Positions 40,131 to 49,142 of a stretch of DNA of 64,000 nucleotides are shown piece after piece. The first letter of the stretch is position 1. The number at the start of each line of letters is the position of its first letter. The notes under the pieces are model-generated. The model searched no databases. It was not told where the DNA came from and saw only the letters and a program-made list of their open reading frames with translations. The DNA is from CAIRDP01 sp037138335. Its GTDB lineage: Bacteria; Bacteroidota; Bacteroidia; Bacteroidales; FEN-979. The position numbers were made by a program, and so were the translations under genes. The DNA lies in NCBI GenBank assembly GCA_037138335.1, contig JBAXIO010000004.1, forward strand, positions 62,001-126,000, in the 5' to 3' direction.

Positions 40131-41351
40131 TTATCTAAACATCGTCTTCACCCTGCTAACCGCATCGGCCAGCTTGTCGATTTCTTCTATGGTATTGTAA
40201 AAGGCAAAGGAAGCGCGCACGGTGCCGGATATGCCAAAATGATCGATGAGGGGCTGGGCGCAGTGGTGCCCGGTGCGAACGGCGATGCCCATTTTATCAA
40301 TAATGGTCCCGGCGTCGAACGGATGGATGTCGCCGATCAGGAAGGAGACCAGGCTGGCTTTCGACGGGGCGGTACCGAAAAACCGCATATCCTTTATGGC
40401 CGACAGCCGCTCAACGGCATGCTTCAGCAAGCTGTCTTCGTATGCATGGATCTCATCCATGCCCAGGTTCTTCAAATACTGCACAGCAGCCCTGAGGCCC
40501 ATCACGCCTTCCACATTCGGGGTCCCTGCTTCGAACTTGAACGGCAGCTCATTATAAGTGGTTTTTTCAATGGTCACATCTTTCACCATCTCTCCCCCGC
40601 TCTGGTATGGGGGAAACTCTTCCAGCCATTTCTCCTTCCCGTAAAGGATCCCGATTCCCATGGGACCGTACATCTTATGACCTGAAAAACAGTAGAAGTC
40701 GCAATCGAGATCGGTGACGTCAACTTTCATATGGGATACACCCTGGGCCCCGTCGACCAAAACGGGAATGCCCTTAGCATGGGCATAAGCAATGATCTCT
40801 TTAATAGGGTTTATTGTTCCAAGTACATTGGAAACATGGGTGAGGGCGATGATCTTCGTACGCTCTGTAATCAGTGAATAGAGATGTTCCAGGTCCAGCC
40901 GGCCGTCAGGGAGGATATTGGCAACCTTAAGAGTGGCGCCCTTCTCCTCACATATTATCTGCCAGGGCACGAAGTTGGAATGGTGCTCCATGATGGTCGT
41001 GATAACCTCATCGCCTGGCCCAAGGAACTTTTTACCGAAGGAGGATGCCACAAGGTTGAGGGATTCGGAAGCACCTTTGGTGAATACAACTTCATGTGTT
41101 GAAGGTGCATTGATGAATTCCCTGATCTCTTTGCGGGCTTCTTCGAAAGCCTCAGTGGCTTTCACGCTCAGGTAATGAACACCCCTGTGGATATTGCAGT
41201 TGTCGTGCAGGTAATAATCACTGATGGCGTTGATGACCTGCAGCGGCTTCTGGGTTGTGGCGGCATTGTCGAAATAGATCAGCGGCCTCTTATAGATCGC
41301 CTGGGAGAGGATGGGGAAGTCGGCGCGGATGTCAGAGATGTCGAAGGGCAT
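40131..41351 (-). CDS. sufS: Cysteine desulfurase SufS
   Basis: 406 residues from the ATG at 41351; the open extension to 41447 overlaps sufD and is rejected. A PLP enzyme that removes sulfur from cysteine for Fe-S assembly. Motifs: YFDNAATTQKP, FTKGASESLNLVA, EHHSNFVPWQ, the Schiff-base lysine in CFSGHKMYGPMGIGILYG, and the active cysteine in VRTGHHCAQPLIDHFG, with the SufS-type (group II) surroundings. In operon with sufD upstream and sufE downstream. Confidence 0.96.
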   Translation of the reverse strand: MPFDISDIRADFPILSQAIYKRPLIYFDNAATTQKPLQVINAISDYYLHDNCNIHRGVHYLSVKATEAFEEARKEIREFINAPSTHEVVFTKGASESLNLVASSFGKKFLGPGDEVITTIMEHHSNFVPWQIICEEKGATLKVANILPDGRLDLEHLYSLITERTKIIALTHVSNVLGTINPIKEIIAYAHAKGIPVLVDGAQGVSHMKVDVTDLDCDFYCFSGHKMYGPMGIGILYGKEKWLEEFPPYQSGGEMVKDVTIEKTTYNELPFKFEAGTPNVEGVMGLRAAVQYLKNLGMDEIHAYEDSLLKHAVERLSAIKDMRFFGTAPSKASLVSFLIGDIHPFDAGTIIDKMGIAVRTGHHCAQPLIDHFGISGTVRASFAFYNTIEEIDKLADAVSRVKTMFR

Positions 41352-41371
41352 ATTATAAAGTTCGTGATCCG

Positions 41372-42781
41372 TTAAATTTTCGTCAAATCTATCACAAATT
41401 CCACTGGCTGCTCGGGGGTGTTGCAGTGAAGCACACAGGCTTCGCATATTTGCAGCTCGCCCTGGAGGCGCTTCTTTACCATATCCTCTATCCGGTACCT
41501 CAGCGGGTCAATGGCTATTTTACTGATCACCTCATCGGCATAAGCATACATTAAAAGCATACGGGCACTCTCCTCACCAATCCCGCGCTGCCTCAGGTAA
41601 TACATGGCATCCTGGTCGAGCTGTCCGGTGGTTGAACCATGCGAACATTTTACATCGTCGTTGTAAATTTCCAGGAATGGCTTGGAATTCACCTTAGCTG
41701 TTTCGGTAAGCAGAATATTTTTATTGCTCTGGTAAGCATTGGTCCGCACGGCATTGCGCTCCACCAATACATGGCCGTTGAAGACCCCGCTGGAATGCTC
41801 ATCTAAAATCCCTTTGAAGAGTTCACCGCTGGTGCAATCGGGGAAAGCATGGTCGATAAACACCTGGTTGTCGATATGCTGTCTGGCGTCCATGAGGTAG
41901 ATCCCGTATATCTTCGTGTCCCCGTGAGGGCCATTGAACCTTTGCCTCACATTGTTCCTGAGCAATCCGCCGTTTAACGAAATATAATGCGATTCAAGCT
42001 GTGCCGCAGTTTCCATCTGGAAATACACCGAGCTGATCAAAGTCGATGCATTGTTAAGGTTTTGCAGCTTATAATGATCAAGGGAGGCATGTTCACCCAG
42101 GTAAATTTCGGTGACCACGTTTGAAAATGAGGGCTGGTGGTTGTAAGAATCGTCGCAATGGACCAGTGAAAGCCTGCTGTTCTTCCCTAAAACAACCAGG
42201 TTGCGCGATTGCAGGAAAAGGTTCCTGTCATGGTGAATCACATTGATGATCTGGATCGGCTTGGGGCTTTTCACATTGTCGGGAACATAGATGAACACCC
42301 CATCCCGGAAAAAGGCCGTATTTAAAGCGGTGAAAGCGTCGGTATGGGAATCGGCGTATTTACCGAGGTGGGCCTCAATCAGCGCCGGGTATTTTTTCAG
42401 GGCCTCGGCCAGGCTGCCCATGATAATGCCGTTCCCAAGTTCCATCAAAGGCACATCCTTCGAAACATACCAGCCGTTAAGCTGGCCCATGATGGCTGTA
42501 TCGAGATGAGGTATGTTGCAGCGGAAGACCTTCTGAACATCCACTCCCTCTTCGGGTTCCAGTACAACATCGTATTCTCTTGAAAAACTTTCCTTAAGGT
42601 CGGTATTTTTCCAGGCTTCCAGTCTGGTCGTTGGAAATCCTAATTCTTCAAAACGGCGGATGGTATTGTCGCGCTGAACCGTGAGCGCAGGGTAATCGCC
42701 GGCCGTAATCGCAGCCCTGTGTTCCCTGTAAAGGACAGAGAAAAATTCTTTTGTACTATTTTGTTTCAAAACATCCTGCAT
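41372..42781 (-). CDS. sufD: Fe-S scaffold component SufD
   Basis: 469 residues from the ATG at 42781 (MQDVLKQNSTKEFF); longer frames start within the tandem array and are rejected. The parallel beta-helix core is recognised by GVFNGHVLVERNAVRTNAYQ, then NKNILLTETAKVNSKPFLEI, YNDDVKCSHGSTTGQLDQDA and the C-terminal LMYAYADEVI. It partners SufB and SufC in a BC2D complex. The 13 bases upstream of its start lead into the octamer array at 42794-42905. Confidence 0.95.
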   Translation of the reverse strand: MQDVLKQNSTKEFFSVLYREHRAAITAGDYPALTVQRDNTIRRFEELGFPTTRLEAWKNTDLKESFSREYDVVLEPEEGVDVQKVFRCNIPHLDTAIMGQLNGWYVSKDVPLMELGNGIIMGSLAEALKKYPALIEAHLGKYADSHTDAFTALNTAFFRDGVFIYVPDNVKSPKPIQIINVIHHDRNLFLQSRNLVVLGKNSRLSLVHCDDSYNHQPSFSNVVTEIYLGEHASLDHYKLQNLNNASTLISSVYFQMETAAQLESHYISLNGGLLRNNVRQRFNGPHGDTKIYGIYLMDARQHIDNQVFIDHAFPDCTSGELFKGILDEHSSGVFNGHVLVERNAVRTNAYQSNKNILLTETAKVNSKPFLEIYNDDVKCSHGSTTGQLDQDAMYYLRQRGIGEESARMLLMYAYADEVISKIAIDPLRYRIEDMVKKRLQGELQICEACVLHCNTPEQPVEFVIDLTKI

Positions 42782-42793
42782 CTTGCATCCTTT

Positions 42794-42905
42794 ATCCAGC
42801 TGTCCAGTCATCCAGTCATCCAGTTATCCAGTCATCCAGCTATCCAGTCATCCAGTCATCCAGCTATCCAGTCATCCAGCTATCCAGCTATCCAGCTATC
42901 CAGCT
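42794..42905 (+). repeat. ATCCAGYY octamer array between sufC and sufD
   Basis: Fourteen tandem 8-bp units; the variable last two bases are CT, TC or TT, and one unit begins with G. The sufC stop codon (42896-42898) and its last residues lie inside the array. The same unit forms another array at 51855-51902, and a degenerate relative occurs in the gap at 43690-43750. Confidence 0.95.
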
Positions 42906-43666
42906 ATCCCCTTACCCTCCTGCTCCTTCCTGATCCAGTCGTAACCTTTTTCCTCGAGCTCCAGCGCCAGTTCTTTGGTCCCTGATTTAACGATCCTGCC
43001 TTCGAACAGCACGTGAACGAAATCGGGAACTATATAATCGAGAAGCCTCTGGTAATGCGTGATCACCATGAAAGCATTATCCTTCGTACGCAGTTTGTTC
43101 ACCCCGTTGGCAACAACCCTGAGGGCGTCAATATCCAGTCCCGAATCGGTTTCGTCGAGTATGGCCAGGGTGGGTTCCAGCATGGCCATCTGGAAGATCT
43201 CGTTCTTCTTCTTCTCACCTCCCGAAAAGCCTTCGTTCACCGAACGGTTCGCCAGGTTGGATGTAAGTTCTACAAGCTTCTTCTTTTCTTCCATAAGCTT
43301 CAGAAAAGCCCCTCCTCCCAATGGATCCAGCCCTTTGTATTTCCTTACCTCATTAACGGCAGTGCGCATGAAATTCGTGATGCTCACACCGGGAATCTCA
43401 ACAGGGTACTGGAAACCAAGGAAAATGCCTTCCCTGGCCCTTTCTTCCACAGCCAGTTTCAGAAGGTTCCTGCCCTTATAAATGACCTCTCCCGACGTAA
43501 CCTCAAACACTTCCCTGCCTGCAATCACCGAGGCAAGCGTACTTTTCCCCGTTCCGTTGGGCCCCATAATGGCATGCACTTCCCCCTGGTTGACATCCAG
43601 GTCGATCCCTTTCAGGATTTCCTTTCCGTTAATGGAAGCGTGCAGGTTTTTGATAGATAGTAACAT
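42896..43666 (-). CDS. sufC: Fe-S assembly ATPase SufC
   Basis: 256 residues. ABC-type ATPase with Walker A GPNGTGKSTLAS, the SufC-type signature GFSGGEKKKNEIFQMAML, Walker B ILDETDSGLDIDAL and the switch histidine in VITHYQRLLDYI. It powers the SufBCD scaffold. The C-terminus (EQEGKGIAG) is encoded partly by the ATCCAGYY array, so the last three or four residues and the stop come from repeat sequence. Confidence 0.96.
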   Translation of the reverse strand: MLLSIKNLHASINGKEILKGIDLDVNQGEVHAIMGPNGTGKSTLASVIAGREVFEVTSGEVIYKGRNLLKLAVEERAREGIFLGFQYPVEIPGVSITNFMRTAVNEVRKYKGLDPLGGGAFLKLMEEKKKLVELTSNLANRSVNEGFSGGEKKKNEIFQMAMLEPTLAILDETDSGLDIDALRVVANGVNKLRTKDNAFMVITHYQRLLDYIVPDFVHVLFEGRIVKSGTKELALELEEKGYDWIRKEQEGKGIAG

Positions 43667-43766
43667 TCCTTTTTAGTTTATTTTAAATTCTGATTACTGG
43701 ATAGACAGCTGCACTGCGATATCTGGATATCCAGTAATCCAGTTATCGGCAGCGCACAGCGCTGCC

Positions 43767-45215
43767 TTATCCAACACTCCCCTCCAGACTTATCGACAGC
43801 AACTTCTGGGCTTCGACTGCAAACTCCATCGGCAATTGCTTCAGCACTTCTTTGGCATAACCGTTTACGATAAGCCCGATAGCGCTTTCGGCATCCATCC
43901 CCCTTTGCTGGCAGTAAAAAAGCTGGTCCTCGCTTATCTTTGAAGTAGTAGCCTCATGCTCCACTATACTCGATTTATTTTCAACCTGGATATACGGCCA
44001 GGTATGCGCCCCGCAGGCCGAACCCAGCAGCAGGGAATCACATTGGCTGTAATTCCTTGAATTGGCGGCATTCTTCGAGATCCTCACCAGCCCGCGGTAA
44101 GAGTTATTGCTTTTCCCTGCGGATATCCCTTTGGAGATGATAGTGCTTTTCGTATTCTTTCCAAGATGGATCATCTTGGTCCCGGTATCGGCCTGCTGGT
44201 AGTTGTTTGTCACTGCGACAGAATAAAACTCCCCTACGCTGTTATCCCCTAAAAGTATACAGGAAGGGTATTTCCATGTGATGGCCGAGCCGGTCTCAAC
44301 CTGGGTCCACGAGATCTTTGAATTGCTGCCTTTGCAGATCCCGCGCTTGGTCACAAAATTATAAATCCCGCCTTTCCCGCTCTTATCTCCCGGGTACCAG
44401 TTCTGGACCGTGGAATATTTGACGCTTGCATCTTTCATGGCCACAATCTCAACAACCGCGGCATGAAGCTGGTTCTCATCCCTCTGGGGAGCGGTGCAGC
44501 CTTCCATATAGCTTACATAAGCGCCCTCGTCGGCAACGATGAGGGTACGTTCGAACTGGCCGGTATTTGCTGCATTGATCCTGAAATAAGTGGACAGCTC
44601 AACCGGGCAGCGAACTCCTTTCGGGATATAACAAAACGAGCCGTCACTGAAAACAGCCGAATTCAAAGAAGCATAATAATTATCGGTATATGGCACAACC
44701 GAACCCAGGTACTGCTTTACAAGATCAGGGTGGTTCTGGACCGCTTCGCTCATAGAGCAAAAGATGATACCGTATTTTGAAAGGGTTTCCGAAAAAGTGG
44801 TCTTCACCGAAACACTGTCGATCACCGCATCAACGGCCACACCCGCCAGCTTTTTCTGCTCCTCCAGCGAGATCCCGAGCTTGTCGAAAGTAGCCAGTAA
44901 CTCAGGATCCACCTGGTCAAGGCTCTCGTATTGTTTCTTCTTCTTGGGCGCAGCGTAAAAATAAATGTCGCAGAAATCTATAGGCGGGATCTCAAGATGG
45001 GCCCATTCAGGCAGTTTCATCGTTAGCCAGTGCCTGAAGGCCTTCAAACGGTATTCAAGCATGAATTCAGGTTCGTTCTTCTTTAAGGAAATGTAGCGAA
45101 CCGTATCCTCGCTCAATCCAATGGGAGCATATTCAGTCTCTATATCTGTAACAAAGCCGTATTTGTAGTCGCTTTGAGTAACCTCGTTGATTATATTATC
45201 TGGATGGGATTCCAT
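43767..45215 (-). CDS. sufB: Fe-S scaffold component SufB
   Basis: 482 residues from the ATG at 45215 (MESHPDNIINEVTQSDYKYG). A longer open frame reaches 45308, but a perfect -7 box (45234-45241) lies within it, and SufB proteins normally have about 480 residues. The core shows SSMSEAVQNHPDL-like text (FCSMSEAVQNHPDLVKQYLG), RCPVELSTYFRINAANTGQF, EGCTAPQRDENQLHAAVVEI, and the C-terminal EHEATTSKISEDQLFYCQQR. It is the main scaffold on which new clusters are built. First gene of the operon sufB-sufC-sufD-sufS-sufE. Confidence 0.96.
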   Translation of the reverse strand: MESHPDNIINEVTQSDYKYGFVTDIETEYAPIGLSEDTVRYISLKKNEPEFMLEYRLKAFRHWLTMKLPEWAHLEIPPIDFCDIYFYAAPKKKKQYESLDQVDPELLATFDKLGISLEEQKKLAGVAVDAVIDSVSVKTTFSETLSKYGIIFCSMSEAVQNHPDLVKQYLGSVVPYTDNYYASLNSAVFSDGSFCYIPKGVRCPVELSTYFRINAANTGQFERTLIVADEGAYVSYMEGCTAPQRDENQLHAAVVEIVAMKDASVKYSTVQNWYPGDKSGKGGIYNFVTKRGICKGSNSKISWTQVETGSAITWKYPSCILLGDNSVGEFYSVAVTNNYQQADTGTKMIHLGKNTKSTIISKGISAGKSNNSYRGLVRISKNAANSRNYSQCDSLLLGSACGAHTWPYIQVENKSSIVEHEATTSKISEDQLFYCQQRGMDAESAIGLIVNGYAKEVLKQLPMEFAVEAQKLLSISLEGSVG

Positions 45216-45233
45216 AATGACCAATTGTCCCTG

Positions 45234-45241
45234 CAAAGATA
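45234..45241 (-). promoter_or_regulatory. -7 box for the suf operon
   Basis: TATCTTTG on the minus strand, 18 bases before the sufB start at 45215. It decides against the longer N-terminus. Confidence 0.6.
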
Positions 45242-45398
45242 ATTTATTTAGGTATTCAAGTACCTGTTTAGGAACGCAATTTTTTTTTGTCCCGGGGACC
45301 GGAAACAAAAGTAGGGAAAAACCCGATGCCGATGCCGCCCCAAATGAGAATCGATATGCCTGCTAAGCGGAACTCATTTAAGGCATCCCGTATCCTGG

Positions 45399-45440
45399 TC
45401 CCTGCTCCCTGCTTCCTGTTCCCTGCTTCCCGCTTCCCGC
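45399..45440 (-). repeat. Heptamer array (GGGAGCA unit, opposite strand)
   Basis: Six tandem units: TCCCTGC twice, TTCCTGT, TCCCTGC, TTCCCGC twice. The complement GCAGGGA is the same circular unit as the array at 14026-14095. It lies in the sufB-MFS divergent gap. Confidence 0.85.
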
Positions 45441-45482
45441 ATCTCACAACATTCTGTATATTTACCCTGTAATTCAATCTTT

Positions 45483-46703
45483 ATGGCAAACGAAGACATC
45501 CTGATTTACAGGTACCGCTGGGTAATCCTGGTACTTTTTATGTGCGTAGTGGCTGTAAACCAGTTGCTCTGGATCACATTTGCACCTATTACCGGCAGCG
45601 CTGCAAAATTTTATATGGTCTCCGATCTCTGGATAGGGCTGTTATCCATGGTTTTCATGTTCGTATATATCTTAGTTTCCATACCTGCTTCCTGGGTAAT
45701 TGACACCTATGGGATCCGCGTAGCAGTTGGGATTGGAGCTGTATTGACAGGGGTTTTCGGACTGATCCGCGGGAAAATGGCCGATAATTTTACATGGGTG
45801 TTCATTGCACAAACCGGGATTGCCTTCGGCCAGCCATTCCTGTTAAACGCAATGACCACTATCGCAGCCCGCTGGTTCCCGATAAGGGAGCGTGCAATGG
45901 CTTCCGGTTTGGGCTCACTGGCAATGTACCTGGGCATAGTCATCGGGATGGTGCTGACCCCTTATATGGTGATCCGCAGCGGTATGGACGGGATGCTGGT
46001 CAATTACGGGATCATCTCCATAGCAGCTGCAGTGCTGTTCCTTGTACTTGCCCGGGAACGGCCGCCCACGCCTGCCTGTGAGCCGGGCCAGGAAGAACGC
46101 TCCCTGGTGTTTGACGGACTTAAAACCATGCTCCGGAATAAGAATTATATCCTGTTGCTGATCATTTTCTTTTTTGGCCTCGGGGTGTTTAATGCCGTTG
46201 CCACCTGGATAGAAGAGATTGTAAGGCCGAGAGGGTTCACGATTACCCAGGCCGGTATGGCCGGGGGATTGATGATCTTCGGGGGCCTGGCCGGAGCAGT
46301 GGTCATTTCATGGCTTTCAGATCATTACCGCAGGAGGGTGCCTTTTATCCTGCTGGCCTTATCTGCCTCCTGCCTGGGGCTGCTCGGTATCACCTTTGCC
46401 ACAACTTATCCATTGCTCCTGGTTTCTTCTTTCGTCATAGGATTTTTTCTCCTGAGCGCCGGTCCTGTAGGGTTCCAGTATGGAGCGGAAATTGCCTACC
46501 CGGCACCGGAGGGTACTTCAAACGGCTTACTCCTCCTTATGGGCCAGATCTCAGGGATCATCTTCATCTTCGGGATGGACGCGCTCAAAGCAGCAGGTAG
46601 CGGGTCAATGACGGCCTCATTGCTTATCCTCACAGGTTTGCTTCTGATTTCCTGCCTTATCGCGGTAAGGCTGAAGGAATCGTCGCTGCTCGCGAAACCT
46701 TGA
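45483..46703 (+). CDS. Major facilitator superfamily transporter
   Basis: 406 residues, 12 predicted membrane segments. MFS marks: loop 2-3 WVIDTYGIRVAVGIGAVLTG, segment 4-5 MTTIAARWFPIRERAMASGL, and loop 8-9 VVISWLSDHYRRRVPFILLA. The pattern around AARWFPIRERAMASG recalls the FLVCR/CynX-like branch, but the substrate is not predictable. Divergent from the suf operon; a composite family A repeat follows the gene. Confidence 0.88.
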   Translation: MANEDILIYRYRWVILVLFMCVVAVNQLLWITFAPITGSAAKFYMVSDLWIGLLSMVFMFVYILVSIPASWVIDTYGIRVAVGIGAVLTGVFGLIRGKMADNFTWVFIAQTGIAFGQPFLLNAMTTIAARWFPIRERAMASGLGSLAMYLGIVIGMVLTPYMVIRSGMDGMLVNYGIISIAAAVLFLVLARERPPTPACEPGQEERSLVFDGLKTMLRNKNYILLLIIFFFGLGVFNAVATWIEEIVRPRGFTITQAGMAGGLMIFGGLAGAVVISWLSDHYRRRVPFILLALSASCLGLLGITFATTYPLLLVSSFVIGFFLLSAGPVGFQYGAEIAYPAPEGTSNGLLLLMGQISGIIFIFGMDALKAAGSGSMTASLLILTGLLLISCLIAVRLKESSLLAKP

Positions 46704-46745
46704 TGGCGCTCATATATACGCAACATAGCTGCGACTTGTCTCTGG

Positions 46746-46862
46746 CATCATCACACCGCAACATCCGCTCGCAATCTTGCACCGCGGCATCCGCTCGCAA
46801 TCTTGCACCGCGGCTGGGGTTTGCTACGCTGCACCCAAGGCCGCTTGTGCAAATTGCTTCGC
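46746..46862 (+). repeat. Family A hairpin repeat, copy A4, with duplicated left arm
   Basis: The complete 70-bp element is 46793-46862 (A2 subtype, arms GCAATCTTGCACCGCGGC and GCCGCTTGTGCAAATTGC). Its left arm is preceded by an extra copy: the 26-bp unit starting CATCCGCTCGCAATCTTGC occurs at 46762-46787 and 46788-46813. Before that, CATCATCACACCGC (46746-46759) resembles the left arm of the other subtype. A run of seven T follows the right arm, so the hairpin could terminate the MFS transcript. Confidence 0.88.
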
Positions 46863-46872
46863 TTTTTTTACT

Positions 46873-46880
46873 TAACTTTG
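46873..46880 (+). promoter_or_regulatory. -7 box for thiL
   Basis: TAACTTTG, 22 bases before the thiL start, right after the family A element. Confidence 0.55.
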
Positions 46881-46902
46881 CTATTTCCTGAAAAAAAACA
46901 CT

Positions 46903-47979
46903 ATGCCAGATCAACAAAACAACGACTCCACGGTTAATCTCACCCCGCTTTCGGAAATCGGCGAATTCGGGCTGATCGACCGGCTTACGGACGGCATCAA
47001 AATTTACCATAAGGAGACGATAAAAGGCGTGGGTGATGATGCAGCGGTGATCGATGCCGGTGACAAGGTCATACTGCTTTCAACAGACCTCCTGGTCGAA
47101 GGGGTCCACTTCGACATGATGTATACCCCCCTGAGGCACCTGGGCTATAAATCGGCCGTAGTGAACATCTCGGATATTGCAGCCATGAATGGCATCCCCA
47201 AACAGATGACCGTTTCTTTCGCCGCATCGAGCCGGTTCTCACTTGAAGCTCTCGAGGAGCTTTACACAGGCATCAAACTTGCCTGCGAACGATACAAGGT
47301 GGATCTTGTGGGAGGCGACACCTCATCCGGCAACAAAGGCCTTATGATCTCGGTGACCATCCTGGGTGAAGCGAAGAGAGATGAGGTAATATACCGCAGC
47401 GGGGCCAAACCCAACGACCTGCTTTGTGTGAGCGGCGACCTCGGGAGCGCATATATGGGCCTGCTGTTGCTTGAACGTGAAAAAGCCGTTTTCAAAGCCA
47501 ATCCGAACATGCAGCCCGAACTTGAGGGTTTCGACTACCAGGTGGGCCGTCAGCTTAAACCCGAGGCACGTACCGATATCCGCGAAACACTTGCAAAACT
47601 GGGCGTCAAACCTACTTCCATGATCGACATATCCGACGGGCTGGCATCCGAATCCCTCCATCTCTGCAAACAATCGGGAACGGGTTGCAGGATATTCGAA
47701 GAGAAGATCCCTATCAATTCCCAGACCCGGGAACTGGCCATGGAATTCAAACTCATCCCTTCGGTGGCCGCACTTTCGGGAGGAGAGGATTACGAACTGC
47801 TCTTTACCATTGACCAGAAGGACTATGAAAAGATAAAAGACGCTGAGGATATCACCATTATAGGCCATATGACCGATGCTTCCGAAGGCAAGTCCATGGT
47901 GACACCCGACAACAAGCAGGTGGAACTCACGGCCCAGGGATGGGACGGCATGAAAAGTGAAAAGCCGGGCTCATTATGA
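46903..47979 (+). CDS. thiL: Thiamine-monophosphate kinase
   Basis: 358 residues. AIR synthase-like fold that phosphorylates thiamine monophosphate to the diphosphate cofactor. Motifs: GVGDDAAVIDAGDKVILLST, DLLVEGVHFDMMYT, LGYKSAVVNISDIAAMNG, DLVGGDTSSGNKGLMISVTI, MIDISDGLASES and SGGEDYELLFT. It carries a ~12-residue N-terminal extension typical of Bacteroidota (TVNLTPLSEIGEFGLI). No TPP riboswitch-like sequence was seen upstream. Confidence 0.96.
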   Translation: MPDQQNNDSTVNLTPLSEIGEFGLIDRLTDGIKIYHKETIKGVGDDAAVIDAGDKVILLSTDLLVEGVHFDMMYTPLRHLGYKSAVVNISDIAAMNGIPKQMTVSFAASSRFSLEALEELYTGIKLACERYKVDLVGGDTSSGNKGLMISVTILGEAKRDEVIYRSGAKPNDLLCVSGDLGSAYMGLLLLEREKAVFKANPNMQPELEGFDYQVGRQLKPEARTDIRETLAKLGVKPTSMIDISDGLASESLHLCKQSGTGCRIFEEKIPINSQTRELAMEFKLIPSVAALSGGEDYELLFTIDQKDYEKIKDAEDITIIGHMTDASEGKSMVTPDNKQVELTAQGWDGMKSEKPGSL

Positions 47980-48017
47980 CCCATAATCAAAATATAAAGA
48001 ATTGCTTCAGATTTCAC

Positions 48018-48025
48018 TAATTTTG
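48018..48025 (+). promoter_or_regulatory. Possible -7 box upstream of the Rieske gene
   Basis: TAATTTTG matches the consensus but lies 141 bases from the ATG; it would give a long leader containing the GC-rich hairpins at 48086-48137. Confidence 0.35.
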
Positions 48026-48085
48026 GTGAAGCGGATGTCGTGCTGCAATAATTGAAACGATTCCCGTTTATTAATAAACAGGTAT

Positions 48086-48137
48086 TAACCCCAGGGCAGA
48101 GCCCTGGACCCGGGTTCCGCCCCAAGGGGCGGGGTGT
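48086..48137. repeat. GC-rich tandem hairpins (family C-like palindromes)
   Basis: CCAGGGC AGA GCCCTGG followed by CCCGGG and then CCGCCCC AAG GGGCGG: two perfect short hairpins in a row, between thiL and the Rieske gene. Only one copy is present in this window. Confidence 0.6.
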
Positions 48138-48165
48138 TTAACCGGAGTGATTAAACCGTAAATTC

Positions 48166-48588
48166 ATGAACAGAAAAGATTTCTTTAAAGTTACAGCCAC
48201 TGTGCTTGCAGGAGTTGCAGTGGGTGGCAGCGTCCTTGAAAGTTGCAAAAAAAGCACCACAGGCCCCCAGGGCCCCGACGTAAACTTTACGATTAACCTG
48301 AATGACTCAAAATATTCTGCGCTTTCTGCGTCAGGGGGTTATGTTTACGTCCAGGGGGTGATCATTGCCCGTATCAATGATTTTGCCGACGGGTATGTTG
48401 CCGTGGCCCAAACCTGCACCCACCAGGGTTGTACGGTTACATATGCCAGGGGATCCCAAACTTTTGTATGCCCCTGCCACGGCGGAACCTATGATCTGAA
48501 CGGGAATGTTACTGCCGGCCCCCCGCCTTATGCCATCAAACGTTATACTGTTTCAAGAAGCGGGAGTAACCTGACCGTTTCAGGCTGA
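48166..48588 (+). CDS. Rieske [2Fe-2S] domain protein, membrane-anchored
   Basis: 140 residues. The N-terminus MNRKDFFKVTATVLAGVAVG runs to SVLESCKKS, which reads either as a signal anchor or as a lipoprotein signal with C27. The cluster site is complete: C84 and H86 in CTHQGC, and C102 and H105 in CPCHGG, with the proline loop GPPP. It is an electron carrier in the periplasm or at the membrane. No cytochrome b or bc1-type partner is next to it, so the redox partner is unknown. Confidence 0.88.
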   Translation: MNRKDFFKVTATVLAGVAVGGSVLESCKKSTTGPQGPDVNFTINLNDSKYSALSASGGYVYVQGVIIARINDFADGYVAVAQTCTHQGCTVTYARGSQTFVCPCHGGTYDLNGNVTAGPPPYAIKRYTVSRSGSNLTVSG

Positions 48589-48610
48589 GACGAAATACCA
48601 TCCTAACCCT

Positions 48611-49141
48611 ATGCATCAGAAAAAAACATTTGGCAAAAAGAATACCGCCGACAGGCCCCGAATCAGGCCGGAGAAAGAACCGGTTGACTTCCTGCTTGAA
48701 ATTGCCGGATTGATACTGGTTGTCGCCCTGGTAATAATCACAGCTCTAAAATACAACGGGCTGCCCCAGCAGATCCCAACGCATTTCAATGCTTCGGGCC
48801 AGCCCGATGATTATAGCCATAAGGGCATGATATGGTTCCTTGCAGGCATTACAGTTGTTCTGTTTACAGGACTGAGCGTCCTCAACCGGTTTCCGCACAT
48901 CTTCAATTATCCCGTAAACATTACACCAGAGAACGCCGAACGCTTATACCGGCATGCAACCAGGAGCATGAGGCTGATCAACCTGCTGACGACCATTATG
49001 TTTTTTTACCTTACCTGGCAATCCATTGCAGTTGCGACGGGAAAAGCCGCCGGCCTGGGTATGTGGTTCCTGCCAATAACCGTTGTAGCCATTACCCTGG
49101 TTACAATATACATGGTGATCAGGATGTACCAGCTGAAGTGA
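48611..49141 (+). CDS. DUF1648 family membrane protein
   Basis: 176 residues. A charged N-terminus of ~30 residues, then about four or five membrane segments. The loop after the first reads QQIPTHFNASGQPDDYSHKG, the HFN-x-x-G signature of DUF1648. Members are related to membrane proteins such as immunity or sporulation-like factors; no clear function is known. It starts 22 bases after the Rieske gene and ends one base before the uvrC start. Confidence 0.82.
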   Translation: MHQKKTFGKKNTADRPRIRPEKEPVDFLLEIAGLILVVALVIITALKYNGLPQQIPTHFNASGQPDDYSHKGMIWFLAGITVVLFTGLSVLNRFPHIFNYPVNITPENAERLYRHATRSMRLINLLTTIMFFYLTWQSIAVATGKAAGLGMWFLPITVVAITLVTIYMVIRMYQLK

Positions 49142-49142
49142 A

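Noticed and set aside
43767..45308. Longer SufB starting at 45308
   Set aside because: The extra 31 residues are not SufB-like and cover a perfect -7 box; the ATG at 45215 gives the family's normal length.
46863..46902. TPP riboswitch ahead of thiL
   Set aside because: The leader is only about 40 bases, with none of the conserved riboswitch core; ThiL genes are often unregulated.
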